Part shown: in pieces, positions 24,534 through 33,126 of the stretch | How positions within the stretch are numbered: the first letter of the stretch is position 1 | Layout of the letters: the number at the start of each line of letters is the position of its first letter | NCBI GenBank assembly: GCA_002010665.1 | Contig: MTON01000028.1 | Coordinates: forward strand, 1 to 61,827 | Direction: 5' to 3' | Origin: Candidatus Aminicenantes bacterium JdFR-78 | Lineage (GTDB): Bacteria; Acidobacteriota; Aminicenantia; JdFR-78 | Length of the DNA stretch: 61,827 bases | Made by a program: the position numbers and the translations under genes | The notes under the pieces: generated by a model | Databases searched by the model: none | Seen by the model: only the letters and a program-made list of their open reading frames with translations | Told to the model about the DNA's origin: nothing

Positions 24534-26432
24534 ATGAGAAAATTAATATCTATGATAATTTTAATTTTTTTATTTTGTTCTTTTTCTCTCACTGAAAACA
24601 AGGACCTCCTCAAGAAAGCAGATTTGTTACTTGATATGATGGAATATGAGTCAGCAATTATTAATTATCTCAAGGCCTTATCAGGAAATCCCTTACAAAA
24701 AGATATTAGGAAAAAAATAGCTTATGCATATTATCAATTGGGGAAAATAGAGCAAAGCTTTAAATTTTTAAAGGAAGAACTGGAATTATTTCCAGAGAAT
24801 GAAGATGCATATGATTTTTTAATTTATCTATTATATAAACTTAATAAATTGGATGAAGTTAGTGTTTTTTTTCAAAAAACTGGAAATAATTTAAATATAG
24901 GCGGTTTAGGGTGTTTTATTCTCGGTATGCATTATAAAAGAAATAAAGACTATATGAAAGCAGAAATTTATTTCAGGAGAGCCTTAAAGAAAGGGTTTGA
25001 CAGAATACAATGTTATGTTCAATTACTGGATATGTATATTAATCAGTTAAAATTTTTCAATGATGGAGTTGAAATAGAATCTGGGTTGATTAAAATTCAC
25101 CCAGCATTATTTGAAAATCAAAAAGTGAGTTCATTATTAGCTAAGGCAACAGATTCATTTAAATACTGGGGACCTGAATATCTTTATGTAATTGGATTAA
25201 GATATTTTGAAAAGTCAAAAGGTGAGGTCAATAGCATATTTATGCGAAGGGCCATTGACTTTTTTAAATTAACTTTGGATCTATCTCCAAAATTTAAAGA
25301 TTCACTTTTTAGTTTAGGGGCTATTAATTACAATATTAGTAATTTTAGAGAAGCAGAAGAATACTTCCGAAGAATTCTTTATTTCGAACCAGAAAATAAA
25401 GAAGTCAAATATTATTTAGAGTGTGCTTTAAAAAAACTTAATAATTCAAAGAAAGAGGAATCGTCAAGTTCTTGTCCCGATATAATAAATCTGAGTAGAG
25501 AATTCATAGATAATCCAGACATAGAATACAAATATAAATTCCATAATGATATTACTTATGTAAGGGAAAATATAAATAATTTGGCTCTTGAATTTATTGA
25601 AAAAGGAAAATTTAAAGAAGCAATGAAAAGATTTAAGAATGCATTGAAGATTTATCCCCAGTGTCCGATTGTAAATTATAATATAGGATGGGTTTATTTC
25701 TGGCTTAATGATTATAAAAATGCTGAAAAACATGCTCTTATTGCACTAAGGAGAAAAAATTTTTATACAAGGTTGCCTGATAATTTGAGTAAAAAAGAAA
25801 GGAATGAACTTTTAAAAATGAGTATAAATATTCATGTTGAGTCAAATATACCTATCTCCCAATGGAATTTCGAAGTAGCATTAAAAGAAGGAAATTATTT
25901 TCCCGAGGATTATAATCTTTTAGGAAACATATATTTTAAAATTAAAGACTATTCAAGAGCACTTTTAGCATTTAAAAAAATTTTAGAGATTGACCCAAAA
26001 GACCCAATAGGTCATTACAATTTAGGATGTGTATATTCAGCATTAAATGACTGGAGAAAAGCAGAAGAAGAGTGGAAAAAAGCAATTAAGTATGAGAAAG
26101 GGGTGAAAAGAACAGAAAAGAGAGAGGAGATTTCAAGAAGCTATCTTCGAGTATCTTTACTTGTATTTAAATATCCAGTTGCATTTCGGGCACATAAATC
26201 TTTGGGATGGTTGTATCTTGACAGAAATTTACCAGATAAAGCATTGAAGGAATTTGAGGAGGCAATTAAATTAGAGCCAGGAGACCCAGAACCTTATTAT
26301 GAACTTGGAAAGATATACTTCTCTAAGAATAATCATAAGAAAGCGATTTATTATTTTGAGAAATATTTATATCTCGGGGGAGAGAAAGAAAAAGTAAAGA
26401 GAATATTAAATTCAATAAAAAGAAGAAAGTAA
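24534..26432 (+). CDS. Large secreted TPR protein
   Basis: The 632-aa product has a signal peptide (residues about 4-20, LIFLFCSFSL). Roughly a dozen TPR-like units follow in two blocks: about 25-300 (MMEYESAIINYLKAL, KAEIYFRRALKKG, NFREAEEYFRRILYFEP) and about 345-630 (GKFKEAMKRFKNALKIYP, RALLAFKKILEIDPKDP, KALKEFEEAIKLEPGDPEP). A low-complexity linker with SKKEESSSSCP separates them near residue 310. It starts 4 bases after the interrupted GWxTD gene and is the last plus-strand gene of the cluster. It should act outside the cytoplasm as a scaffold; no enzymatic motif is visible. Confidence 0.8.
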   Translation: MRKLISMIILIFLFCSFSLTENKDLLKKADLLLDMMEYESAIINYLKALSGNPLQKDIRKKIAYAYYQLGKIEQSFKFLKEELELFPENEDAYDFLIYLLYKLNKLDEVSVFFQKTGNNLNIGGLGCFILGMHYKRNKDYMKAEIYFRRALKKGFDRIQCYVQLLDMYINQLKFFNDGVEIESGLIKIHPALFENQKVSSLLAKATDSFKYWGPEYLYVIGLRYFEKSKGEVNSIFMRRAIDFFKLTLDLSPKFKDSLFSLGAINYNISNFREAEEYFRRILYFEPENKEVKYYLECALKKLNNSKKEESSSSCPDIINLSREFIDNPDIEYKYKFHNDITYVRENINNLALEFIEKGKFKEAMKRFKNALKIYPQCPIVNYNIGWVYFWLNDYKNAEKHALIALRRKNFYTRLPDNLSKKERNELLKMSINIHVESNIPISQWNFEVALKEGNYFPEDYNLLGNIYFKIKDYSRALLAFKKILEIDPKDPIGHYNLGCVYSALNDWRKAEEEWKKAIKYEKGVKRTEKREEISRSYLRVSLLVFKYPVAFRAHKSLGWLYLDRNLPDKALKEFEEAIKLEPGDPEPYYELGKIYFSKNNHKKAIYYFEKYLYLGGEKEKVKRILNSIKRRK

Positions 26433-26455
26433 AATATTTCCTTACTAATGGAAAG

Positions 26456-27289
26456 TTAAATTTCAACTTTTAAGAATCTTTTCAACGAAAATCCAAAAAG
26501 AATCGAAAGAATGAAGAAAGCTATTAACCAGTGAATTTTTAAACCCAAAAAATTTAACCGCGCAGGAGGATATCTAATTTCTATGGATTCTATCAATGAA
26601 TTTGAGGGCAAAGGGGCTTCACCCGGAAATCTCAATTCTTTCCAGAAATTACCGGTTACTTTTTTATAAGAAATCCGAGCAAATTTTTCTGAATCAACTA
26701 TTATTTCTTTCTCCACCGTTGAGTCATTAGAAGCCTGAAATTTTAAGATGAATTTACCTTTTTTTAAAGGTCTTATTCTCCAGTTTATTTGTCTTTCATC
26801 AATAATTCGGAGTGGAGGGGTTTCTACTTTAATTTCAGGAGGAGTGATTAGATTTATGGATGTCTCGAGAGGAGAAATTTCAGGCTTTAGAAAGAGTTTA
26901 ACAATAGCCGGTTTTCTAGGGGGAAGTGGATTATGACTGAACCAGAGGTCAAGCTGGAGAATAATCAAGATTAATGGAATTATCATAAACAACATTGGTT
27001 TAAGGGAGTATTTCATATATGTTAAATTGTATCGCAAAATATTTCCCTGAGCTTTAAGCATCAAGTTCAAGTTATCTTTAAACAATCTTATTTCCAGAAG
27101 GTAGGCTTTTATCTTGTTTTTAACTTTTTTTATACCCTCTTGATTCGAAGCATATTTAAAAACAATAAGCATAAAAATTCCTGTAAGGAGTGATATTAAT
27201 ATCATATTGTACCAAGGAGAAAGAGATTTAAAGGGATAGAATATGAATTCAAATATTTTTCCAAAAAATTTGTTGAATATCCACATCAT
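26456..27289 (-). CDS. EMC3/Oxa1-like membrane protein with a periplasmic Ig-like domain
   Basis: The 277-aa product has an N-terminal amphipathic part, TM1 about 26-46 (YNMILISLLTGIFMLIVFKYA) and a basic helical hairpin about 48-95 (KKVKNKIKAYLLEIRLFKDN). TM2 is about 97-117. An extracytoplasmic beta-rich domain spans about 120-250 and TM3 about 253-271. The TM1, charged coiled hairpin, TM2 arrangement recalls the Oxa1/YidC/EMC3 superfamily (DUF106-like), with an Ig-like domain inserted after TM2. I know no function for this form. It is the last gene of the minus-strand phosphodiesterase run, 21 bases after the small RHH-like gene. The family link is by eye only. Confidence 0.55.
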   Translation of the reverse strand: MMWIFNKFFGKIFEFIFYPFKSLSPWYNMILISLLTGIFMLIVFKYASNQEGIKKVKNKIKAYLLEIRLFKDNLNLMLKAQGNILRYNLTYMKYSLKPMLFMIIPLILIILQLDLWFSHNPLPPRKPAIVKLFLKPEISPLETSINLITPPEIKVETPPLRIIDERQINWRIRPLKKGKFILKFQASNDSTVEKEIIVDSEKFARISYKKVTGNFWKELRFPGEAPLPSNSLIESIEIRYPPARLNFLGLKIHWLIAFFILSILFGFSLKRFLKVEI

Positions 27290-27310
27290 TATTCCCTTTC
27301 TATAATTTCT

Positions 27311-27496
27311 TTATGAGATATAACCAAGTCCCTTTAGTTTTTTCTTAATTTCTTCCTCAGATTCTGATTCTTCAAGTTTAGAAATTTCCTTTTCCAGTGC
27401 ATGATTTACAAATTCTTCAACTGAAGAGTAGCCTGCAATTTCTGCATATTTTTTAATTTTTTTGTATAATTCCTTATCAATTTTTATCTTAGGCAT
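27311..27496 (-). CDS. Small ribbon-helix-helix-like protein
   Basis: The 61-aa product MPKIKIDKELYKKIKKYAEI begins with a strand then two helices, the spacing of CopG/MetJ-type ribbon-helix-helix DNA-binding proteins (GYSSVEEFVNHALEKEI as the second helix). The acidic tail ends in IKKKLKGLGYIS, a kind of C-terminal stretch also seen at the ends of alkaline-phosphatase-superfamily proteins, so it might instead interact with the phosphodiesterase encoded 23 bases upstream. No toxin partner is adjacent. A local regulator is the first guess, an accessory subunit the second. Confidence 0.6.
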   Translation of the reverse strand: MPKIKIDKELYKKIKKYAEIAGYSSVEEFVNHALEKEISKLEESESEEEIKKKLKGLGYIS

Positions 27497-27519
27497 TTAA
27501 AACCTCCATTTTTCATTTT

Positions 27520-29505
27520 CTAAAATATAGGATTTCCTGACATTTCATTGGGTTTCTTAATCCCAAATATTTTTAATATAGTTGGCGCTAAATCATAGAG
27601 ACTTACATTTTTTTTCTGAATTTTTTTATTTGTGAACAAGATTCCTGGTATCAACTCAGATGCCATACAGTGATCTCCACTCCATTTTCCTTTATTTATG
27701 TCAAAGAGTTTTCTTGGAATTTTCCCAAGAGCTGTTTGCCAAGAAGAACGATAACCCTTATTATAACCAACAATTATGTCAGGAGCTTCATTGATATATG
27801 GACCCTTATACCACTTTTTTGTAATATATGCTTCATAAATTACTCTCTCTCCTGTTTCAGGGTCTTTTACTTCCTTAAGTTTCCGAGCAATTTCTTCCGC
27901 CAAATTATCTGCTTCAGCTCCTGGAGATACTATACCTTCTTTTTCTCTCCCCCTTAAATTAATGAATAAGCTATTCAAACCAAGAGCATATGCCTTTGTT
28001 CTTGACCAGTCTGTATTTAAATGAAATTCATACTCTCCCTGCCTCCATGGATTTATTAATTTTAAATATCCATTTTCCTTCAACCAGGTATTTAAATTAA
28101 AGGAGCGCCTAAATGAGCTAAATCCATGGTCTGACATTACAAAGAGGATAGTATCCTTATCCAGTTTCTTAAATGTTTCTGCAAGGATTTTATCCATTTC
28201 AATATAGATATTTTCAATTGTTTTTCCATATTTGAGAGCTAATTTTTCATCATATGATGGATGATTCTTATCAATTAAGCGCCAAAACATGTGTTGCCGC
28301 TGGTCAGTGCTTGAGATATAGAAAAAAAGGACTCCAGATTCAAAGCGATTTAATTCATAGTCATATACTCTGAGTCTTTCTTGAAGGATTCCATCATCCT
28401 GTTCTAAAAATTCTCCCTCATCCAGCACCCCGTGGTCCAGTGCTTTAGTGTCCGCTGGTAAACCTTTTGTCCAGTAATAACCAAATTTTTCATAAAGCTC
28501 CTTACAATAATTTTCAGGAGTCGAAATTGGTAATGCAGGGTCAGATGGATCAATATTTATTGGAGTAACATAGAGTTTAAAATAAGGTCGAACTTCTTTC
28601 AAATAGAATTTACAAATTCCACTCACACTCTGGGTTGGAATCATGTCGAATTTTACCTTTATCCAGTCACTCCATTCTCCCTCATTGAGTATTATTTCTT
28701 TGCCCTGTATCACGATTTTTGCAACAGGGAATTCCGGGTCAAGATAAATGGTAAAATCTATTTTTGATTTTGGTTTATCTTTTTTAAAAGTGTTTGTTGG
28801 ACCAATTAATTGAGCATGAACCTTATTATTTACTACTTCGACAGGATAGATTTCACCACCTCCAATATCTTCCTGAAGTTTTATTGGCCGATCTGTATAA
28901 TATGAAAAGATTCCATATGTTCCCAATATATCAGGTGTTCCCATTCCAGAAAGAGTTCTCTGTTTTGTTTCTGCTGGAGGGAAGTTCGAAGGTATTTTGT
29001 AAATTGTAGCAGGAATATCGTATTCTTCGAGAATCTGCCAGAAAGCTTTTCCTTTTCTCAGAAGACGGACTTCTCCCCCGGATAAAGGTAATACATAATT
29101 TCCAATGGTTATGTTATGTTTTGGAGGCTCGGTGACTGAAGTAGATAAGTAAGGAAGATAGTTTTTAGGGTCGCGATGAATAAAATCAAATATTGCATGT
29201 CCACCTGGATCCGTTCCGGTTATAAAATTTGACCATGCCACAGGACTCTGCGGAGGGATACTAGTCCTTAAAGGTCGAAAATCTCCTATTTCCATTAATT
29301 TCTTAAAATAAGGAAGTTTACCCTCATCTATTAATCTCTTAGTTATTTTCGGATCCATACCGTCGAAACCAAGAACAATAATCTTTTTTGTAGTCGCCTG
29401 TTTTCCGAAAATTTTTCTCACAAAATCTCCAGAGGTATTAACTGCGAGAAATGCACTGCCTATCAGTCCTATTTTAAGAAAGTCTCTTCTACTTAATTCA
29501 TCCAT
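27520..29505 (-). CDS. TAT-exported alkaline-phosphatase-superfamily phosphodiesterase
   Basis: The 661-aa product has a canonical twin-arginine signal (SRRDFLKIG, residues 5-13, then a hydrophobic core to about 22). The type I phosphodiesterase/nucleotide-pyrophosphatase fold follows. Metal ligands are Asp48 in LGFDGMDP, the probable nucleophile Ser87 in QSPVAWSNFITG, SSTDQRQHMFWR, MSDHGFSSF and WSGDHC near the C-terminus. A beta-rich insertion (about 250-340) precedes YVTPINIDPSDPALPIS. Folded export fits a metalloenzyme. The substrate is unknown: nucleotide, phospholipid-head or glycan phosphodiesters are all possible. It follows a paralogue, with a 41-base gap. Confidence 0.8.
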   Translation of the reverse strand: MDELSRRDFLKIGLIGSAFLAVNTSGDFVRKIFGKQATTKKIIVLGFDGMDPKITKRLIDEGKLPYFKKLMEIGDFRPLRTSIPPQSPVAWSNFITGTDPGGHAIFDFIHRDPKNYLPYLSTSVTEPPKHNITIGNYVLPLSGGEVRLLRKGKAFWQILEEYDIPATIYKIPSNFPPAETKQRTLSGMGTPDILGTYGIFSYYTDRPIKLQEDIGGGEIYPVEVVNNKVHAQLIGPTNTFKKDKPKSKIDFTIYLDPEFPVAKIVIQGKEIILNEGEWSDWIKVKFDMIPTQSVSGICKFYLKEVRPYFKLYVTPINIDPSDPALPISTPENYCKELYEKFGYYWTKGLPADTKALDHGVLDEGEFLEQDDGILQERLRVYDYELNRFESGVLFFYISSTDQRQHMFWRLIDKNHPSYDEKLALKYGKTIENIYIEMDKILAETFKKLDKDTILFVMSDHGFSSFRRSFNLNTWLKENGYLKLINPWRQGEYEFHLNTDWSRTKAYALGLNSLFINLRGREKEGIVSPGAEADNLAEEIARKLKEVKDPETGERVIYEAYITKKWYKGPYINEAPDIIVGYNKGYRSSWQTALGKIPRKLFDINKGKWSGDHCMASELIPGILFTNKKIQKKNVSLYDLAPTILKIFGIKKPNEMSGNPIF

Positions 29506-29546
29506 TTCCTATCTCCAAATCTATTATAATACTATCATAGTATTTA

Positions 29547-31640
29547 TCATTCAATCAGAGCTTTACCATCAATAAATGAAGGAATATCTACTCCAAATAG
29601 TTTTAAAACAGTGGGAGCAATATCAATTAACTCAGGCTCTTTATTTTTTATTTTTTCTGTGCAAAAGAAAACACCAGGAACGTGACTCGGGTCTATGCAA
29701 TGGTCTCCGCTCCAATTTTTCGTATTATCTTCAAAAATGGTTTTAGTCACTTTTCCTGTAACTGAATCCCATGAGGCTCTATATCCTTGATTATAACCAA
29801 TGATTAAATCAGGAGCATTTTCAATATAGGGCCCTTTATAAATTTTTTCCGCATCGTAAACCTTTGTAATCCCTATTTTTCCTTTTTCCTCATCTTTCAG
29901 TCCAGTAAGTTTTTGAATGAGTTCTTTCTTTAATTTTTCTTTTTCTTCTCCTGGATTGACTGTGCCTTTAGACTCTCTTCCTTTTAGATTTATATAAATA
30001 CCTCCCAGACCCAGAGCGTATGCTTTCGTTTTTGACCAGTCAACATCCTGAAACCACTCCCCACTTTCTTCCTTTCCCGGTTTTAGAGTTAAATAACCGT
30101 TTAAATAGAGCCAAGAATTAAGATTTATACCTCTTGAAAAGCTTTTAAAGCCGTGATCTGAAATTACAAATAATATACTTTTCTTCCCGAGTTTTTTTCT
30201 TATTTTACCAATTAATTCATCCATTCTGATATATAGATTTTCAATTTCTTTTCGATATTTCTCATTAATTTTTTTATTTCCTAATGCAGGATGGTCTTTT
30301 TCCATATATCGCCAGAACATATGCTGAATACTGTCAGTTGTTTCAAAAACACAGACACAGAGTCCCTTTTTCATTTTATCAAGAGAATTAAATAATATTT
30401 TTTCCCAATCTTCATGATTCAAATAACATTGTTTGAGAAAAGTCTCATCATCTAGTATTCCTTCATTCAATGCCCATGTATCATTTGCAAGACCAAGGGT
30501 CACAAAATTACCAAAAAGTTTTGCAAGATAAATTGAATAAATAAATGGATGGGAAATAGGGAGGGCTGGTTTTTCAGGGTCTATATTTATTGGAGTTACA
30601 TACATTTCAAAATGAGGAGAAATCTGTGTTACCAGAAAACGGCAGATTCCATAAACCTTTATTCCGAGCCCAGGACGAAAAATTACTTTTATCCAATCCG
30701 AATACTCACCCTTTTTAAGTTTTATTTTTTCATTTGAAATTTCTAACTCTACTTCATTGGAATTTCCATTTAAACGAATCGTAAAAGGGAGGCGAAGTTC
30801 TTCCTCTTCTCTTAGGAGTGTGTTAAGAGGACCTGAGAGATATCCATAGATTGTATTACCTTTTCTTTCAAGTTCATAGCTAATTCCACCGGTAAATTTT
30901 TTTACCTTTTCCTTGTCTGTTGTATAAAAAGAAAAAGTGCCTTGACTTCCCTTTAAATCTGGGACGCACATTCCAGAAAGGCATACGCCATTAAATTTTT
31001 CAGGGGGGAAGGTTATGGGGACTCTTAATACCGTGCTAAAAATTCCTTTCTCCCCGAGAATATTCCAGAAAGATTTGCTTTTCCTTAATAATTTAATTTC
31101 TGGTTTACCGACTGGAATTGAATATTTCCCGATTGAAATCGTTTTTTTTGCTTTCCCGATTCTGGCTGAGGACAGGTCTGGTAAATAGGTTTTCGGATCA
31201 CGGCTGAGAAAATCAAAAATATTATGCTTTCCAGGATTTACTCCTGTAATGAAAGAAGACCATGCAACTGGAGAAATAGCAGGGGTGGTGGTTTTTAAAC
31301 GAGTAAAAGTCCCTTCCTTTTTGATTTTTAATAAATTAGGAAGTTTGCCCTCTTTCATAAGTTTTTCTGTTAGCTCAGGATCCAGTCCATCAAGTCCAAT
31401 AATCACAACCTGATCAATTTTCCCTTTTTTATAGGCTTTTTTCCCTTTTATAGTTCTTAAAATGAAACGAAAAGGCCAAGAAAAGATTGAAAATAATGCA
31501 AGAAAGAAGGTTAAGAAAAGTATGAGAAATGAAGTGAGAAATGCAAAACCAGCTCCGGGTCCTATATACCCATATAAGCCATTTATAAGTATTATTAAAA
31601 GAGAAGAAACAACGATTATTTTTTTAATTAAACTTTTCAT
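29547..31640 (-). CDS. Membrane-anchored alkaline-phosphatase-superfamily phosphodiesterase
   Basis: This 697-aa protein begins with two membrane segments (about 7-23 and 31-55) separated by GYIGPGAGF. The same phosphodiesterase fold as its neighbour follows: IGLDGLDP (Asp84), AISPVAWSSFITG, ETTDSIQHMFWR, ISDHGFKSF and WSGDHC. It shares the beta insertion and YVTPINIDPEKPALPIS with the 661-aa protein, so the two are paralogues. The catalytic domain's side cannot be fixed with certainty, though the paralogue's TAT signal suggests the outer face. Its start overlaps the third phosphodiesterase gene by 4 bases. Confidence 0.8.
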   Translation of the reverse strand: MKSLIKKIIVVSSLLIILINGLYGYIGPGAGFAFLTSFLILFLTFFLALFSIFSWPFRFILRTIKGKKAYKKGKIDQVVIIGLDGLDPELTEKLMKEGKLPNLLKIKKEGTFTRLKTTTPAISPVAWSSFITGVNPGKHNIFDFLSRDPKTYLPDLSSARIGKAKKTISIGKYSIPVGKPEIKLLRKSKSFWNILGEKGIFSTVLRVPITFPPEKFNGVCLSGMCVPDLKGSQGTFSFYTTDKEKVKKFTGGISYELERKGNTIYGYLSGPLNTLLREEEELRLPFTIRLNGNSNEVELEISNEKIKLKKGEYSDWIKVIFRPGLGIKVYGICRFLVTQISPHFEMYVTPINIDPEKPALPISHPFIYSIYLAKLFGNFVTLGLANDTWALNEGILDDETFLKQCYLNHEDWEKILFNSLDKMKKGLCVCVFETTDSIQHMFWRYMEKDHPALGNKKINEKYRKEIENLYIRMDELIGKIRKKLGKKSILFVISDHGFKSFSRGINLNSWLYLNGYLTLKPGKEESGEWFQDVDWSKTKAYALGLGGIYINLKGRESKGTVNPGEEKEKLKKELIQKLTGLKDEEKGKIGITKVYDAEKIYKGPYIENAPDLIIGYNQGYRASWDSVTGKVTKTIFEDNTKNWSGDHCIDPSHVPGVFFCTEKIKNKEPELIDIAPTVLKLFGVDIPSFIDGKALIE

Positions 31641-32992
31641 TTTTCATTGACCTTATTTAGAATTATTTTAGCTAAATCACTTATATTTAATTTTTTTTCA
31701 ATTTTTTCAGTTGAGAAAAAGAATGCATCATGCCAGGTGTGCATCCCTTCAAGATCAGTTCTTCCAAAAATTTCTTTCTTTTTAACCGATCCCTTCATAT
31801 CAAAGCCAGGAGTGGAAAGAACAATTAGATCAGGCCCTAAATGTGTATATGGACCCGAATAAATTTCTTCGCTTTCAAAGACATTTTTGACTACCTTTTT
31901 ACCATTGTTTTCCATTTTACTGAGCTTTTCTTTCAGTTCCCTTCTGATTTTCTCTTTTTCGGATTCTTTTATCCAGCCTTCAGGAAATTTTCCTTCAATA
32001 TTTAAATAAATTCTGTTCGGGTCAAGGGCAAAAGCAACAGTTTCTTCTGATATATCAGCTACTGATTCAGGGGATGAGGTTTTATATTTTAAATAGCCAT
32101 TTTTCTCAAGCCATGCATTCAAATAGACCTCTTGCTCAATTTGAGTAAATCCATGGTCAGAGAGAATAAAAAATCCTTCCCCTTCTTTTTCCCATCCGGA
32201 GATTTTGTTAAAAGCATTATATAATCTACCAATGAATTTATCTATTTTATGATAATAATCTAGGAATTGTTTATGATAAGGATGGTCTTCGTTTTCATAG
32301 GCTGGCCATAAATAATGATGTAAACGATCAGTCCCTGTTATTACAACCTGAAAATAATCCCAGTCCTCCTTTTCCCAGAAATGAAACACTGCTTTTTCCC
32401 TGGTTTCTAAAGTTTCATTTAGTTCTTTCCAGAGAAATTCATGATCCTTCCTCGATTTCATTGTATCAATATCGATTTTATATTTGATTTTTTCGAGAAA
32501 TGGTTTAATAGATTGAGGATAAATAGATTTTTCCAAATAAATTGCAACAAATCCTGAAATTAGTATTCCATTTATTTTACGAGCAGGGTAGGTAAAGGGC
32601 TGATTTATAACTATACTTTTCTTGTTATTTTTTTCAAGCCTGTCCCATATTGTGGGAGATTTAATATCTGAAAAGAACGGAAAATAGATTTCATAGGATG
32701 AAGGTTTTACATCCACAAAGCCAAAGATTCCATGGGTGCCTGAATTTGTTCCAGTCATGAAATTTGTCCAGCTTACTGCAGATATTTCAGGAAGGGAAAC
32801 CGTCATCTGATGTAAATATCCCTTTTCCAAAATATGGGATAGATTAGGCATAACTCCTTTTGAGGTGAGATCCTTTATAAGAGATATTGGAACTCCGTCA
32901 AGACCAATAACGCATATTTTTTTCTTTCTCTTCCTCTTGAAAAACATAGCAAAATGACACACTATTATAGCAATAATTAAATTTTTTTTCAT
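31637..32992 (-). CDS. Short alkaline-phosphatase-superfamily phosphodiesterase
   Basis: The 451-aa product has a short N-terminal hydrophobic stretch (about 4-18) followed by a very basic run (KRKRKKK). The compact phosphodiesterase fold comes next: VIGLDGVPISL, EISAVSWTNFMTG, the metal region GTDRLHHYLWP, LSDHGFTQIE and GMHTWHD near the end. It lacks the beta-rich insertion of its two neighbours and has HTWHD in place of WSGDHC, so it is a different subfamily. It is the first gene of the run; its promoter should lie in the 134-base gap shared with purB, where I see no clear minus-strand match. Confidence 0.78.
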   Translation of the reverse strand: MKKNLIIAIIVCHFAMFFKRKRKKKICVIGLDGVPISLIKDLTSKGVMPNLSHILEKGYLHQMTVSLPEISAVSWTNFMTGTNSGTHGIFGFVDVKPSSYEIYFPFFSDIKSPTIWDRLEKNNKKSIVINQPFTYPARKINGILISGFVAIYLEKSIYPQSIKPFLEKIKYKIDIDTMKSRKDHEFLWKELNETLETREKAVFHFWEKEDWDYFQVVITGTDRLHHYLWPAYENEDHPYHKQFLDYYHKIDKFIGRLYNAFNKISGWEKEGEGFFILSDHGFTQIEQEVYLNAWLEKNGYLKYKTSSPESVADISEETVAFALDPNRIYLNIEGKFPEGWIKESEKEKIRRELKEKLSKMENNGKKVVKNVFESEEIYSGPYTHLGPDLIVLSTPGFDMKGSVKKKEIFGRTDLEGMHTWHDAFFFSTEKIEKKLNISDLAKIILNKVNEK

Positions 32993-33065
32993 TTATTTTT
33001 ATTAAAATTTTTAATTTCTTTTTCATATTTTTGATTATTTTTTCTTGAATCACTTCCAATTTAAA

Positions 33066-33094
33066 TTGACATGGTTTCTTCTTACTGATATATT
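33066..33094 (+). promoter_or_regulatory. Strong candidate sigma-70 promoter of the purine operon
   Basis: Perfect -35 TTGACA (33066-33071), a 17-base spacer and TATATT (33089-33094), matching 5 of 6 -10 positions. The predicted transcript starts near 33101, leaving a leader of about 26 bases before the purB ATG at 33127. That is too short for a purine riboswitch. Confidence 0.7.
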
Positions 33095-33126
33095 TTAACC
33101 TTGATTTTAGTGGAGAAATTATAAAA

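Noticed and set aside
26437-26454. Possible terminator hairpin TTTCC/GGAAA between convergent genes
   Set aside because: Only a 5-bp AT-rich stem with an 8-base loop and no T-run; too weak to call. The similar CTAAT/ATTAG pair at 58841-58857 was rejected for the same reason.
33101-33126. Purine riboswitch in front of purB
   Set aside because: The predicted leader is about 26 bases, too short for any known purine or PRPP/ppGpp aptamer.
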